Below, in pieces: positions 1 to 8,779 of a stretch of 64,000 nt of DNA (its first letter is position 1; every line of letters starts with the position of its first letter). A model generated the notes under the pieces. That model was not told the DNA's origin. It saw only the letters and a program-made list of their open reading frames with translations, and did not search any database. This stretch comes from Mesorhizobium sp. 113-3-3 (GTDB taxonomy: Bacteria > Pseudomonadota > Alphaproteobacteria > Rhizobiales > Rhizobiaceae): positions 1,240,001 to 1,304,000 of the forward strand of contig NZ_AP023243.1 in NCBI RefSeq assembly GCF_016756495.1, given 5' to 3'. A program made the translations under genes and the position numbers.

Positions 1-426
1 CATCTGGCCGACCTTGGCGACGAGCAGCACGTCCGTCGATTTGTTCTGATCCTCGGCATCGCTGATCGTGCGGCGGTGGATGACGGCGAAGGGCACGGCC
101 TTGTCGCCATTGGTTTCGATGCGCCACTCGACCTTGGCCGCGGATGAATTGAAGCCTGAAAAACTTTCCCAGGCGGACGTCATGTCGCCGCCAGGCGGAA
201 ACCCGTAGAAAAGCGACTCGCGGGCGTCGTCATAAGCGATGAGCACGGGGTAGCCGCGATAGCCCGAACAGGCGAGATCGGCCCAGTCGCCATCGCCTTG
301 TTCGGCCTGCGCGTAGGTCACGCAATCCTTCTTCGAATCGAGGTCGGTGTAGGCGCTGGATATGTCGCCGGCATGAGCCGCCTGACACAGGCCGGCAAAC
401 GCAAGCGGGATCAGAATGGCGCGCAT
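1..426 (-). CDS. Secreted hypothetical protein (3' truncated by window edge)
   Basis: The visible 142 codons start at an ATG at 426 preceded by CGGAGATTTTCGTC, a good ribosome binding site, and run off the left edge without a stop. Residues 1-19 (MRAILIPLAFAGLCQAAHA) look like a Sec signal peptide with an AHA cleavage site, so the product is probably periplasmic. The mature part begins GDISSAYTDLDSKKDC and contains a second cysteine in DLACSG, so a disulphide is possible. I do not recognise the family. The TetR gene downstream of its start lies on the same strand and ends 45 bp upstream of this start, so the two could be cotranscribed. Confidence 0.75.
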   Translation of the reverse strand, partial: MRAILIPLAFAGLCQAAHAGDISSAYTDLDSKKDCVTYAQAEQGDGDWADLACSGYRGYPVLIAYDDARESLFYGFPPGGDMTSAWESFSGFNSSAAKVEWRIETNGDKAVPFAVIHRRTISDAEDQNKSTDVLLVAKVGQM

Positions 427-470
427 GACGAAAATCTCCGGTTCGGGCCGGAGCAACGTACCGCCAAACG

Positions 471-1091
471 CTATTTCTTCAAGCTTGCTAAGATCAGCAG
501 ATCGGCGTTCGTCGCCACCGACTGCGCGGGACCGCCAAGGCCGAACAGCTGGCCGCTGATATATGCGCCCTCGATCAAAAGCAGCAGCCCATCACCCAGC
601 GTGTCGGCGTCCTGCGCGCCCATCGCGGCGGCCATGGCGCGCAAGCGGCGGCGCAGCTCCTGCTTGTTGGCCTCGCTGACGACACGCGCCGGATGGCCGC
701 GCTCGGGATATTCCACCGCCGCGTTGGTCATGCCGCAGCCGCGATAGTCGGGCTTTTGTGTGCGCTTGCCGACGCGGGTCAGAAAGGCGCCGATCTGGGC
801 GCGCGGGTCGCCGGGATGGGCGTCGATCGCCTCGTCGAAACGCTCCCAGAATTCGTGGTCATACTGACGCAGATAGGAAGCGGCCAACTCGTCCTTGGAA
901 GGGAAGCTGCGATAGAGGCTGGGCTTGGTGACGCCGGCGCGCTTGACGATCTCGTCGACGCCGATCGCCCTGATACCGCGCCGGTAGAACAGGTCATAGG
1001 CCACGTCGAGGATCTTCTTGGCGGCCTTCGGCGGCGCCGATGCATGATCGTCGCTGATGGATAGTTCAATATTTTTGTCGGCTGGCATCAT
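471..1091 (-). CDS. TetR/AcrR family transcriptional regulator
   Basis: A 206-residue protein of normal TetR length. An N-terminal helix-turn-helix is visible at about residues 25-70 (ILDVAYDLFYRRGIRAIGVD, then EIVKRAGVTKPSLYRSFPSK), followed by a ligand-binding C-terminal half I cannot assign further. It is divergent from the MFS gene at 1163, and the 71-bp gap carries the palindrome TACCGATCGGTA plus a near copy, so it probably represses the transporter and itself. Two adjacent ATGs (1091 and 1088) are possible starts and neither has a strong ribosome binding site. The inducer is unknown. Confidence 0.92.
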   Translation of the reverse strand: MMPADKNIELSISDDHASAPPKAAKKILDVAYDLFYRRGIRAIGVDEIVKRAGVTKPSLYRSFPSKDELAASYLRQYDHEFWERFDEAIDAHPGDPRAQIGAFLTRVGKRTQKPDYRGCGMTNAAVEYPERGHPARVVSEANKQELRRRLRAMAAAMGAQDADTLGDGLLLLIEGAYISGQLFGLGGPAQSVATNADLLILASLKK

Positions 1092-1100
1092 GGAACTCGA

Positions 1101-1130
1101 TTGACAGTGTTACCGATCGGTACGTATACA
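1101..1130 (+). promoter_or_regulatory. Sigma70-like promoter of the MFS gene
   Basis: TTGACA (1101-1106) and TATACA (1125-1130) separated by 18 bp match the housekeeping promoter pattern. The spacer contains the TACCGATCGGTA operator, the arrangement expected for direct repression. The transcription start would fall near 1137, leaving a leader of about 26 nt before the ATG at 1163. Confidence 0.65.
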
Positions 1131-1160
1131 GGCTCCCATCTTGCAACGTACCGGTCAGTA
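1111..1160. promoter_or_regulatory. Putative TetR operator pair
   Basis: A perfect 12-bp palindrome TACCGATCGGTA lies at 1111-1122, and a degenerate copy TACCGGTCAGTA at 1149-1160. They are 38 bp apart in the gap between the divergent TetR and MFS genes. The first sits inside the promoter spacer and the second just upstream of the MFS start codon. The assignment to the neighbouring TetR protein is inferred from position. Confidence 0.6.
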
Positions 1161-1162
1161 AC

Positions 1163-2446
1163 ATGATAGCTCAGTCCCGTCCGTTTGGCCAGCGCTACGC
1201 TTTCGTCGTGGTCGGTGTCATCTTCCTCTGCCTGCTGATAGCCGCCGGGCTGCGCTCGGCGCCCGCCGTCATGATGCTGCCGCTGGAAAACAGTTTTGGC
1301 TGGCGGCGCGATATCATCTCGCTGGCCGCCGGCGTCGGCATCCTGCTCTATGGTCTGACGGGTCCTTTCGCCGCCGCGTTGATGGAGCGGATCGGGCTGC
1401 GCCGCACGCTGATCGCATCGCTGGTGGTGATGTCGGGCTCGACCGCTCTCAGCCTGCTGATGACCGAGCCCTGGCATCTCTTCATCACCTGGGGCGTCTT
1501 CTCGGGCATCGGCTCCGGCGCCGTCGCCAGCGTGCTTGGCGCCACCATCGTCAACCGCTGGTTCAAGACCAATCGCGGCCTCGTCATGGGATTGATGTCG
1601 GCCTCCAGCGCCACCGGCCTGCTGGTGTTCCTGCCGCTGCTGGCCTCGCTGGCGCAATCGGGCGGCTGGAAGCCGGTCGCCATCGCGGTCGCGGTCGCAA
1701 CGGCCTGTCTCCTGCCGCTGGTGTGGCTGCTGGTGCCAGAGCGCCCGGCCTCGATCGGCATGGTGCGCTATGGCGCCGAGGCCGACGACGTGCCACCGAC
1801 TTCGCCCGCATCGCAGGGCAATTTCCTCGCGCATACGCTCAACACATTGCGCCGCGCGGCCGGTACCCGCGTCTTCTGGTACCTGTTCGCCACCTTCTTC
1901 GTCTGCGGTTTCACCACCAACGGGCTGGTCGGCACGCATCTGATCGCCTTCTGCGGCGACATGGGCATCGGCGAGGTCCAGGCCGCCGGCCTGCTGTCGA
2001 TGATGGGCATTTTCGACCTGATCGGCACGACGCTGTCGGGCTGGCTCACCGACCGTTTCGATCCGCGCAAGCTGCTCGGCGTCTACTATGCCATCCGTGG
2101 CCTGTCGCTGATCTATCTGCCCTATTCCGGCTTCTCGGCGACCAGCCTGATCATCTTCGCCGTGCTCTACGGTCTCGACTGGATCGCCACCGTGCCGCCG
2201 ACGCTGCGGCTCGCCAACGAGGCGTTCGGCGACCGCAGCGGCCCGATCGTGTTCGGCTGGATCGTCGCCGGCCATCAGGTTGGTGCGGCCACCGCGGCCG
2301 CCTTCGGCGGCACGATGCGCGAGCTGCAGGGCAATTACGAACTGGCCTTCCTGATCGCCGGCATGACCGCCATCGCGGCGGCCTGTATCTCACTGCTGAT
2401 CAACACGAGCCGGCCGGCTTTCGACCCGGAGCCGCAAACCGCTTAA
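1163..2446 (+). CDS. MFS transporter (oxalate/formate antiporter-like)
   Basis: A 427-residue polytopic inner-membrane protein with about 12 hydrophobic segments in two halves separated by a hydrophilic loop near residues 200-225. The cytoplasmic loop 2-3 region ALMERIGLRRTL and the equivalent WLTDRFDPRKLLG in the second half are MFS signature loops. The overall look (NRWFKTNRGLVMGL, LVPERPASIGM) is that of the monocarboxylate/oxalate-formate antiporter branch, but the substrate cannot be read. The start ATG at 1163 has little Shine-Dalgarno complementarity. It is divergent from, and probably controlled by, the TetR gene. Confidence 0.9.
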   Translation: MIAQSRPFGQRYAFVVVGVIFLCLLIAAGLRSAPAVMMLPLENSFGWRRDIISLAAGVGILLYGLTGPFAAALMERIGLRRTLIASLVVMSGSTALSLLMTEPWHLFITWGVFSGIGSGAVASVLGATIVNRWFKTNRGLVMGLMSASSATGLLVFLPLLASLAQSGGWKPVAIAVAVATACLLPLVWLLVPERPASIGMVRYGAEADDVPPTSPASQGNFLAHTLNTLRRAAGTRVFWYLFATFFVCGFTTNGLVGTHLIAFCGDMGIGEVQAAGLLSMMGIFDLIGTTLSGWLTDRFDPRKLLGVYYAIRGLSLIYLPYSGFSATSLIIFAVLYGLDWIATVPPTLRLANEAFGDRSGPIVFGWIVAGHQVGAATAAAFGGTMRELQGNYELAFLIAGMTAIAAACISLLINTSRPAFDPEPQTA

Positions 2447-2471
2447 GACTGGTTAGCTCAAATTGCGGTCG

Positions 2472-2500
2472 AAGGCGATCGACGGCAGTCAGGTCGCCTT
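2472..2500 (+). terminator. Weak hairpin after the MFS gene
   Basis: AAGGCGA (2472-2478) pairs with TCGCCTT (2494-2500) around a 15-nt loop, followed by TGCGTTTAAT. It is positioned 25 bp after the MFS stop. The stem is short and the T run poor, so the call is tentative. Confidence 0.35.
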
Positions 2501-2557
2501 TGCGTTTAATAGAGCATAGATGATTGCTGCTGTTGGGACGGCAAATGGGCCGACCAC

Positions 2558-2842
2558 TCAATCCGGGTAGCAGACCATCGGAATGTTCGGCCACACGGCG
2601 GTATCGCAGTTGGCCGCGTCCTGGCGTTGCTTGAAGGCGGCGGTGACCGGGCCGGTCACCACCGGGTCAACGCCGTCGGGCGCATCGGCAAAGGCCTGCT
2701 CGGCAGTCTGGTTGTCTGACTGCGCAACGGCGCGCGCGCCTTTCTGGGTCGCGGCAGCCGACTGCGCGGCGTTGGCCGCCAGCAGCAGGGCAAACGCCAC
2801 GGAGGCGATGAGTGGCCAAAATCGGTTGAGTTTATCGGTCAT
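2558..2842 (-). CDS. Small secreted protein of unknown function
   Basis: Ninety-four residues from the ATG at 2842 (MTDKLNRFWPLIASVAFALL). The N-terminus is a typical signal peptide with a basic start, a hydrophobic core and a probable cut after ANAAQSAAA. The mature chain is short and polar and ends CDTAVWPNIPMVCYPD, with two cysteines that may form a disulphide. An in-frame start at 2896 would add 18 residues in front of the signal peptide, which is less likely. I do not recognise a named family. It is divergent from typA, sharing a 198-bp gap. Confidence 0.7.
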   Translation of the reverse strand: MTDKLNRFWPLIASVAFALLLAANAAQSAAATQKGARAVAQSDNQTAEQAFADAPDGVDPVVTGPVTAAFKQRQDAANCDTAVWPNIPMVCYPD

Positions 2843-2947
2843 GTCGGTCGAACTGCCCGGGCCCTGAAAGGTTCCCGCCTTGGTTAACAAAATCATCTCA
2901 CACGCAGATGCTTAAGATTTGATGAGTATTTGGTGTCGCGCTTCCCC

Positions 2948-2963
2948 TTTCGCAACTGCGAAA
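2948..2963. promoter_or_regulatory. Inverted repeat upstream of typA
   Basis: TTTCGCA-AC-TGCGAAA is a perfect 7+7 bp inverted repeat with a 2-bp centre, lying 77 bp upstream of the typA start. It has the size of a dimeric regulator site; the regulator is unknown. Confidence 0.4.
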
Positions 2964-3039
2964 AACCCTGTATGAGCCGCGCAACCGAAAGAGGCAGCGC
3001 CTTTGGCCTGCTGCCTGCAACGCTTCCGAGACCCAGAAC

Positions 3040-4869
3040 ATGAAACTCCGTAATATCGCGATCATCGCGCACGTCGACCATGGAAAGACCACCCTTGTCG
3101 ACCAGCTTTTGAAGCAGTCCGGCTCCTTCCGCGACAATCAGCGCGTCGCCGAGCGCGCCATGGATTCCAACGACCTCGAAAAGGAACGCGGCATCACCAT
3201 CCTGGCCAAGGCGACCTCGGTCGACTGGAAGGACACCCGCATCAACATCGTCGACACACCCGGCCACGCCGATTTCGGCGGCGAGGTCGAGCGCATCCTG
3301 TCGATGGTGGATTCGGCCATCGTGCTGGTCGACGCCGCCGAAGGCCCGATGCCGCAGACCAAGTTCGTCGTCGGCAAGGCGCTCAAGGTCGGCCTGAAGC
3401 CGATCGTGGTCATCAACAAGATCGACCGTCCGGACGCCAGGCATGTCGAGGTGGTCAACGAGGTGTTCGACCTGTTCGCCGCGCTCGACGCCACCGACGA
3501 GCAGCTCGACTTCCCGATCCTCTACGGTTCGGGCCGCGACGGTTGGGTCTCGGAAAATCCGGAAGGCCCCAAGGACCAGCAGCTGGCGCCGCTGTTCGAT
3601 CTCGTCATCAAGCATGTGCCGGCGCCGACCGTTCATCCTGGTCCGTTCCGCATGATCGGCACCATCCTGGAAGCCAACCCCTTCCTCGGCCGCATCATCA
3701 CCGGCCGTATCGAATCCGGCACGCTGAAGGCCAACCAGGCGGTCAAGGTGCTGCACCATGACGGCACCCAGATCGAAACCGGCCGTATCTCGAAGATCCT
3801 GGCTTTCCGCGGCCTCGAGCGCCAGCCGATCGAAGAGGCTCAGGCGGGCGACATCGTCGCCATTGCCGGCCTGTCGAAAGGCACCGTGGCCGATACGTTC
3901 TGCGATCTGACGGTGACGGAAGCGCTGCATGCGCAGCCGATCGATCCGCCGACCGTGACCATGTCCTTCCTCGTCAATGACAGCCCGCTCGCCGGCACCG
4001 AAGGCGACAAGGTGACCAGCCGCGTCATCCGCGACCGCCTGCTGCGCGAGGCCGAAGGCAATGTCGCGCTGAAGATCGAGGAATCGCCCGACAAGGATTC
4101 GTTCTTCGTCTCCGGCCGTGGCGAATTGCAGCTCGCCGTGCTGATCGAGACGATGCGCCGCGAAGGCTTTGAAATCGCCGTGTCGCGTCCGCGCGTCGTC
4201 ATGCAGAAGGGTGAGAACGGCGAATTGCTGGAGCCGGTCGAGGAAGTCGTCATCGACGTCGACGAGGAGCATGCCGGTGTCGTCGTGCAGAAGATGTCGG
4301 AGCGCAAGGCCGAGATGGTCGAACTGCGCCCCTCCGGCGGCAATCGCCAGCGCATCGTCTTCCACGCGCCGACGCGCGGCCTGATCGGCTACCAGTCGGA
4401 ACTTCTGACCGACACGCGCGGCACCGCCGTGATGAACCGGCTGTTCCATGCCTACGAGCCCTACAAGGGCGAGTTGCCGGGCCGCACCAACGGCGTGCTG
4501 ATCTCCAACGAGCAGGGCGAATCGGTCGCCTACGCCATGTGGAACCTGGAAGATCGCGGCCCGATGGTCATCGATCCGGGCGTCAAGGTCTATCAGGGCA
4601 TGATCATCGGCATCCATTCCAGGGACAACGACCTCGAAGTGAACGTGCTGAAGGGCAAGAAGCTGACCAACATCCGCGCCGCCGGCAAGGATGAGGCAGT
4701 CAAGCTCACCCCGCCGATCCGCATGACGCTGGAACGCGCGCTGGCCTGGATCCAGGACGACGAGCTGGTCGAGGTGACGCCGAAGACCATCCGCCTGCGC
4801 AAGCTCTATCTCGATCCGAACGAGCGCAAGCGTTTCGAAAAGTCGTCCAAGGCGGTCGGCGCGGCGTAA
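3040..4869 (+). CDS. typA: Translational GTPase TypA/BipA
   Basis: A full-length 609-residue ribosome-associated GTPase of the EF-G-like superfamily. The G domain has G1 [10 protein letters not shown] (about residues 8-17), the switch region [10 protein letters not shown]3 DTPGHADFG and G4 NKID. It is followed by the beta-barrel domain II, the two alpha/beta domains with [20 protein letters not shown], and the BipA-specific C-terminal domain. TypA binds the 70S ribosome near the A site and supports ribosome assembly and growth under stress, including cold. It stands alone as a transcription unit and ends at a strong hairpin. Confidence 0.98.
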   Translation: MKLRNIAIIAHVDHGKTTLVDQLLKQSGSFRDNQRVAERAMDSNDLEKERGITILAKATSVDWKDTRINIVDTPGHADFGGEVERILSMVDSAIVLVDAAEGPMPQTKFVVGKALKVGLKPIVVINKIDRPDARHVEVVNEVFDLFAALDATDEQLDFPILYGSGRDGWVSENPEGPKDQQLAPLFDLVIKHVPAPTVHPGPFRMIGTILEANPFLGRIITGRIESGTLKANQAVKVLHHDGTQIETGRISKILAFRGLERQPIEEAQAGDIVAIAGLSKGTVADTFCDLTVTEALHAQPIDPPTVTMSFLVNDSPLAGTEGDKVTSRVIRDRLLREAEGNVALKIEESPDKDSFFVSGRGELQLAVLIETMRREGFEIAVSRPRVVMQKGENGELLEPVEEVVIDVDEEHAGVVVQKMSERKAEMVELRPSGGNRQRIVFHAPTRGLIGYQSELLTDTRGTAVMNRLFHAYEPYKGELPGRTNGVLISNEQGESVAYAMWNLEDRGPMVIDPGVKVYQGMIIGIHSRDNDLEVNVLKGKKLTNIRAAGKDEAVKLTPPIRMTLERALAWIQDDELVEVTPKTIRLRKLYLDPNERKRFEKSSKAVGAA

Positions 4870-4890
4870 TTTTTTCATCCGACGATTTTC

Positions 4891-4925
4891 GAGAGGGGCG
4901 GAGCACCAGATGCTCCGCCCCTCTC
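4891..4925. terminator. Bidirectional terminator hairpin between typA and the DUF1062 gene
   Basis: GAGAGGGGCGGAGCA (4891-4905) pairs perfectly over 15 bp with 4911-4925 around the loop CCAGA. It lies between two convergent genes, 21 bp after the typA stop and 4 bp from the DUF1062 stop. There is no long T run on either side. Confidence 0.75.
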
Positions 4926-4929
4926 TCGT

Positions 4930-5556
4930 TTATCCGCCGGCCGCGCGGATGATGGCCTGGTGATCCGGCTCGCCGGCCAGGTCGATACGGATCGTCATTC
5001 CCTGACGGACCGGCTTGCGTAAGGCTTTGGCGCCGTCCGGATCGACGACCAGAAGGCGCCGTTCCTCCAGCGCCTGCAGCCGCGAGCGCGAAATGCCGAG
5101 TTCGCCGGCGAGCAGGCGATCAAGCCGCAGCGATGTCGGCATTTCCAGCCCAAGCTGGAGCTCCAGGGCCGCCGCTTCTTCCCCGGCGCCGCCGAGCAAT
5201 CGCTTGTGCACGGCGACATCGGGAAACTCCTCGACGCGCCCCACCTGGTTGCGCAGGGCGACGATGTCGAAGGCATGGCGCCGCGCCAGCCCCGGATCGT
5301 TGCTCTCGAGCGCCCGTAGCAGGGCCGGTTCGATGTCGCGGCGGTTGCAGCGTTCGAAAATGCCGAAATTCCAGGAATTGTCGCAATCGACGCAGCGGTA
5401 GATCAGCCAGACGTCGATGCGCTTGCCGTTGGCGTTGACGCGGAATTTTCCGCTGCAGCGATAGGCCTTCACGCCGCCGCAGCGATTGCAATTGATCAGC
5501 GGTTTGGGGGCGATTTGGGGCGCGATCGCCCAGTGGATACGCACAGTAGAAGACAT
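4930..5556 (-). CDS. DUF1062 domain-containing protein
   Basis: A 208-residue soluble protein. The N-terminal third carries cysteine pairs consistent with a zinc ribbon: CNRCGG (about residues 23-28) and CVDCDN (about 55-60), with WNFGIFERCNRRDI after them. The C-terminal half is helical and includes LLAGELGISRSRLQALEERR, which resembles a DNA- or RNA-binding helix-turn-helix. The layout fits the uncharacterised DUF1062 family as I remember it; no biochemical role is known to me. A 15-bp palindrome lies just upstream of its start. Confidence 0.8.
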   Translation of the reverse strand: MSSTVRIHWAIAPQIAPKPLINCNRCGGVKAYRCSGKFRVNANGKRIDVWLIYRCVDCDNSWNFGIFERCNRRDIEPALLRALESNDPGLARRHAFDIVALRNQVGRVEEFPDVAVHKRLLGGAGEEAAALELQLGLEMPTSLRLDRLLAGELGISRSRLQALEERRLLVVDPDGAKALRKPVRQGMTIRIDLAGEPDHQAIIRAAGG

Positions 5557-5996
5557 GCCGGTAAGCCCTTCCCGTCGGGAAGTTCATCAGGTCGGCACAA
5601 TCGAGATGCCCCTGCGGGCGCGGCGTGGCGGGTGGCTGCGGAGATGGTGAAGTCAGGAGTCGCCGGCGGAAAGCGCGCGACAGCGGTTCAGCAGTGCCAA
5701 ACCGGTCTCGAACCGCCGCCCAGAGGAACACGTGAACATGAACAGGCACCGCGGATGCGGCGCCATGCAGGTGTGTCGGGGGAGTTGACGAGACCGGCGG
5801 TTACTGAGGCAAAGTGAAGCTCGAAATTGTTTCGCGGCGGGTCTTCTAGCCGTAGTCGACGAGGACGGCAAGGATGCCAGTGGCTTGAAACGAATGACGG
5901 CAAACTTGTCTGGAGACGATCGATCGTCGAGGCGACGGGAAGGAGTGGCCAGCGGCGACGCCGGCGATCGATGCTTGTGACATGTCCAGCGCGAAA
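5557..5996. other. 440-bp gap without a recognisable gene
   Basis: No reading frame here looks like a real protein in composition. The only clear structure is the palindrome CTTCCCGTCGGGAAG at 5568-5582, 12 bp upstream of the DUF1062 start, which could be an operator or a hairpin in its leader. The gap borders the AT-rich phosphoesterase gene and may be remnant sequence from its acquisition. Confidence 0.5.
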
Positions 5997-6824
5997 TTAC
6001 CGTCGGCTCCAGCCACTTGCGATCACCCTTCTGACGACGCTGGTGCCCAAGGGGGGTATGCCCTCTATGTCTTCAATGGTCCGCAAGACGGAATAGTGAT
6101 CAATCTTTTCGGAGTAACGTCCTGAATCGATTCCGAATCCGTAAAATACAGTGAATATATGGTTCTCTGTATGGTAGTCGTCTTCATCGAACGTCACTAT
6201 CAAAAGGCTGTTGTTTTTCTTCGTCCAGGCGGCGTAACCTCCAAGGTGATTTTTCAACCAAGTGTCAGCCGTCTCTATTGTGCCGTCATGCATGTCATTT
6301 TCGAGATTGGGAATCACGAAACTGACGGACGGTAGCTTCGCGTAGTCGCGAGGGAGGTCGGCAAGAGACTTCTCAAATCCCTTCGCGTCGGCGAACGATT
6401 CCCAGGGATTATGTTTTCGCGGCGACCCGGCCTCGACGTAGCCCGTAAATGTCTTGCCGTGAGCCCGAAGACGAGCGGCCAGGTTCGGCGCAGCAAAGGC
6501 GTGCATGCCATCGTCATGCACGCCTTGTGTTAAGCCGCTGAACAGCGCGAAATAATTGGGTTGGCTGGGGTGAGCAACCCCATAGGATCGATCGAACAGC
6601 GCGCCGCCTCTTGCCAGCCTATTCAAATAGGGAGCGGTTCGTCCCGCCAGAGAAATCTGCTCAAAGGTGTGGTTCTCCATGATCACGACAACGACGTGAT
6701 CATATTTCGGTGGCTTCCTCGACGATGCTGCAGCCTGGGGCGCTTGGCTCGGCACCATGTTGGCGAGCAGAACAGCCAGCATGGAGAACCGTCGAACGAC
6801 CCCGCGCCAACTTTGCACAATCAC
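5997..6824 (-). CDS. Secreted phosphoesterase-family protein (acid phosphatase-like)
   Basis: A 275-residue protein from a GTG at 6824 preceded by AGGAGGAG. The N-terminus is a signal peptide (about residues 1-33, hydrophobic core MLAVLLANMV). The motif VVVVIMENHTFEQ (about 45-57), then GVAHPSQPNYFALFSG and IVTFDEDD, match the PF04185 phosphoesterase family that includes acid phosphatases and phospholipase C. MENH is the usual metal/nucleophile region, and SQPNY and DEDD supply further ligands. The gene is visibly AT-richer than its neighbours (24 G+C out of 60 at 6121-6180), which suggests transfer. Substrate unknown. Confidence 0.85.
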   Translation of the reverse strand: MIVQSWRGVVRRFSMLAVLLANMVPSQAPQAAASSRKPPKYDHVVVVIMENHTFEQISLAGRTAPYLNRLARGGALFDRSYGVAHPSQPNYFALFSGLTQGVHDDGMHAFAAPNLAARLRAHGKTFTGYVEAGSPRKHNPWESFADAKGFEKSLADLPRDYAKLPSVSFVIPNLENDMHDGTIETADTWLKNHLGGYAAWTKKNNSLLIVTFDEDDYHTENHIFTVFYGFGIDSGRYSEKIDHYSVLRTIEDIEGIPPLGTSVVRRVIASGWSRR

Positions 6825-6995
6825 GAAAACTCCTCCTCCCGGCTGTGCGGCAAGATCGACCTGACTGCAAGTCGGGCATGACAGTCAAGGGCATGGCCAA
6901 ACGTGGAGCCGGTCTGGGATCTGCTGCTATCGACATTGCAAGCGGTGATGTCGATCGGATATTGTGCGCCCTTCAACCGCTTGTAAGGCCCCGCC

Positions 6996-7610
6996 ATGCA
7001 TCTCGCCTCGCTGCTGATTTTCGCCGCCGCTCTCTTCGTTGCCGCCGGGTCGCCGGGTCCGTCGATCGCGGCGCTGGTGGCGCGCGTCATCGCGAAAGGG
7101 TTCCGCGACGTGTTTCCGTTCCTGCTCGCCATGTGGATCGGCGAGGGCATCTGGCTGTCGCTGGCGGTGTTCGGACTGGCCGTGGTGGCGCAGACCTTTC
7201 ACTTCGCCTTTGTTGTCGTGAAATGGGTCGGCGTCCTCTATCTCGCCTACCTCGCCTGGAAGATGTGGACGGCGCCTGTCGATGCCAAAGAGGGCGAGAT
7301 GCCGCGCGAGGATTCAGCCGTAAAGCTGTTCTTCGCCGGCATGGCGGTGACGCTCGGCAACCCGAAGATCATGATGTTTTATCTGGCGCTGCTGCCGACC
7401 ATCATCGACCTCGCTTCGGTCAGCATCGTCGGCTGGGTCGAACTGACCGCGACCATGGCGGTGGTGCTGATCGCCATCGATCTCGCCTGGGTGCTCGCCG
7501 CCGCGCAGGCGCGCAAGCTTTTGAAAAGCAAGCGCGCCATGAAGATCGCCAACCGCGTCAGCGCGACCACGATGGCCGGCGCTGCCGCGGCGATCGCGGC
7601 TCGATCCTGA
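6996..7610 (+). CDS. LysE/RhtB family amino acid exporter
   Basis: A 204-residue inner-membrane protein with five to six hydrophobic segments. It shows the family N-terminus with AAGSPGPSIAALVARVIAKG (about residues 15-34), the VVKWVGVLYLAYLAWKMW segment and NPKIMMFYLALLP. These are the standard RhtB/LysE landmarks. Members export homoserine, threonine, leucine or related amino acids; the specific substrate is not readable. The ATG at 6996 follows TAAGGCCCC. It is convergent with the YCII-like gene, with only 9 bp between stop codons. Confidence 0.92.
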   Translation: MHLASLLIFAAALFVAAGSPGPSIAALVARVIAKGFRDVFPFLLAMWIGEGIWLSLAVFGLAVVAQTFHFAFVVVKWVGVLYLAYLAWKMWTAPVDAKEGEMPREDSAVKLFFAGMAVTLGNPKIMMFYLALLPTIIDLASVSIVGWVELTATMAVVLIAIDLAWVLAAAQARKLLKSKRAMKIANRVSATTMAGAAAAIAARS

Positions 7611-7619
7611 GACGAAGCG

Positions 7620-7946
7620 TCAACCCATCATATTGATGATCGGCGCGATCTCGACATTGCAGTTTGGCATGGCCAGCATCGGGCAGCCCTTGGCCTTCTC
7701 CGCGGCATCGTTTATATCCCTGGCCTCGATGATGGAGTAGCCGCCGGTCGGGTTGCTGCCGCCGTTGTTTTCTATCTTGCCGCCGGGCAGGACGGTCTTC
7801 GACATGCCGACCGGATTGCCCGGATCGACAACGGCCGAGCCAAGCTTTCCAAACCAGCCTGACCAGGCGTCGGTCATCGCCTTTCGCTCGGCTTCGCTCG
7901 TCGGCATCTTGCCCGAGCCGTGATAGACGTAGAGAAACTTCGCCAT
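7620..7946 (-). CDS. YCII-like (DGPF) domain protein
   Basis: A 108-residue small soluble protein. The start ATG at 7946 is set by the strong site GGGAGGAGAAC directly upstream; the longer frame back to 8030 has no such site. The fold signature is MAKFLYVYHG at the N-terminus and GGYSIIEARDINDAAEKAKG in the centre, as in YCII-related/DGPF proteins (dimeric ferredoxin-like fold). The C-terminal CPMLAMPNCNVEIAPI gives two cysteines. The function of such proteins is generally unknown; some are fused to sigma factors. Confidence 0.8.
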   Translation of the reverse strand: MAKFLYVYHGSGKMPTSEAERKAMTDAWSGWFGKLGSAVVDPGNPVGMSKTVLPGGKIENNGGSNPTGGYSIIEARDINDAAEKAKGCPMLAMPNCNVEIAPIINMMG

Positions 7947-8078
7947 GTTCTCCTCCCTTGATGAGCGGCATCGAACCGGCATGCGGTCACGCCGCCTGAC
8001 GATCATCGGACCAAACCGGCAAACAAGCAACGAGAATGCGCGATCGCTAATATACGGGGCGTTGGGGAGCGACGGTCC

Positions 8079-8642
8079 CTATCGCGCCATGGCGTGGTAT
8101 TCGTCGTTCGGCCGCATGTCGATCGCCGCCGCCACCCGGTTCGACATGTTGAAGAAGGCCGCGGTCGAGGCGATGTCCCAGATGTCGCGGTCGCTGAAGC
8201 CGGCCTTCCGAAGCGCGGCCCGGTCGGCCTCGACGATCCTGGCCGGCTCCTCGGTCAGCTTGACGGCGAATTCGAGCATCGCGGCCTGCCTCGGCGACAG
8301 ATCGGCGGCGCGGAAATTCATCACCATCATCTCGCCGAAGGCCGGATCACCGGACAGCTGGCGCACCGCGGCGCCATGCGCGGTCAGGCAATAGTAGCAA
8401 TGGTTGATCGAGGAGACGGCGACCGCGATCATCTCGCGCTCCAGCTTCGACAGGCCGGATTCACCCAGCATCAGATCGTTGTACATGTCGGTGAAGGCGC
8501 GCAGTTTCTTGTCGTCGAAGGCGTAAGCCTTGAGCACGTTGGGAACGAGGCCGAGCTTCTCCTCGCATTTGGCGAAATAGGCCTTTGTCGGCTCGCTCAG
8601 CTTTCCCGAGGCCAGATCCAATGCTGATATTTTGCCGGTCAT
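8079..8642 (-). CDS. AhpD-like / carboxymuconolactone decarboxylase family peroxidase-related protein
   Basis: A 187-residue all-helical protein. The key segment is INHCYYCLTAHGAAV (about residues 79-93), the CXXC-XXX-H redox motif of AhpD-type alkylhydroperoxidases. The rest (VPNVLKAYAFDDKKLRAFTD, then LSKLEREMIAVAVSS) matches the peroxidase-related subgroup. It would reduce peroxides or act as a thiol-dependent redox partner in the cytoplasm. The upstream neighbour on the same strand is the YCII-like gene with 132 bp between, so an operon is uncertain. Confidence 0.88.
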   Translation of the reverse strand: MTGKISALDLASGKLSEPTKAYFAKCEEKLGLVPNVLKAYAFDDKKLRAFTDMYNDLMLGESGLSKLEREMIAVAVSSINHCYYCLTAHGAAVRQLSGDPAFGEMMVMNFRAADLSPRQAAMLEFAVKLTEEPARIVEADRAALRKAGFSDRDIWDIASTAAFFNMSNRVAAAIDMRPNDEYHAMAR

Positions 8643-8779
8643 GGGGTCATTTCTCCTCGTCGGGCGCTGCCTTGTGATCGAATTCCGATAAATCGAGGCT
8701 AGCCGTCAAACCTTTGTCGCCAAACAGCGGTCATCTGCTACGATAGTCGTAAAAGCATTCGACGGGAGGGAATAGCGTC

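Noticed and set aside
5557..5996. Short open frames in the gap before the phosphoesterase gene
   Set aside because: They lack ribosome binding sites, are arginine-rich in composition and show no recognisable motif on either strand.
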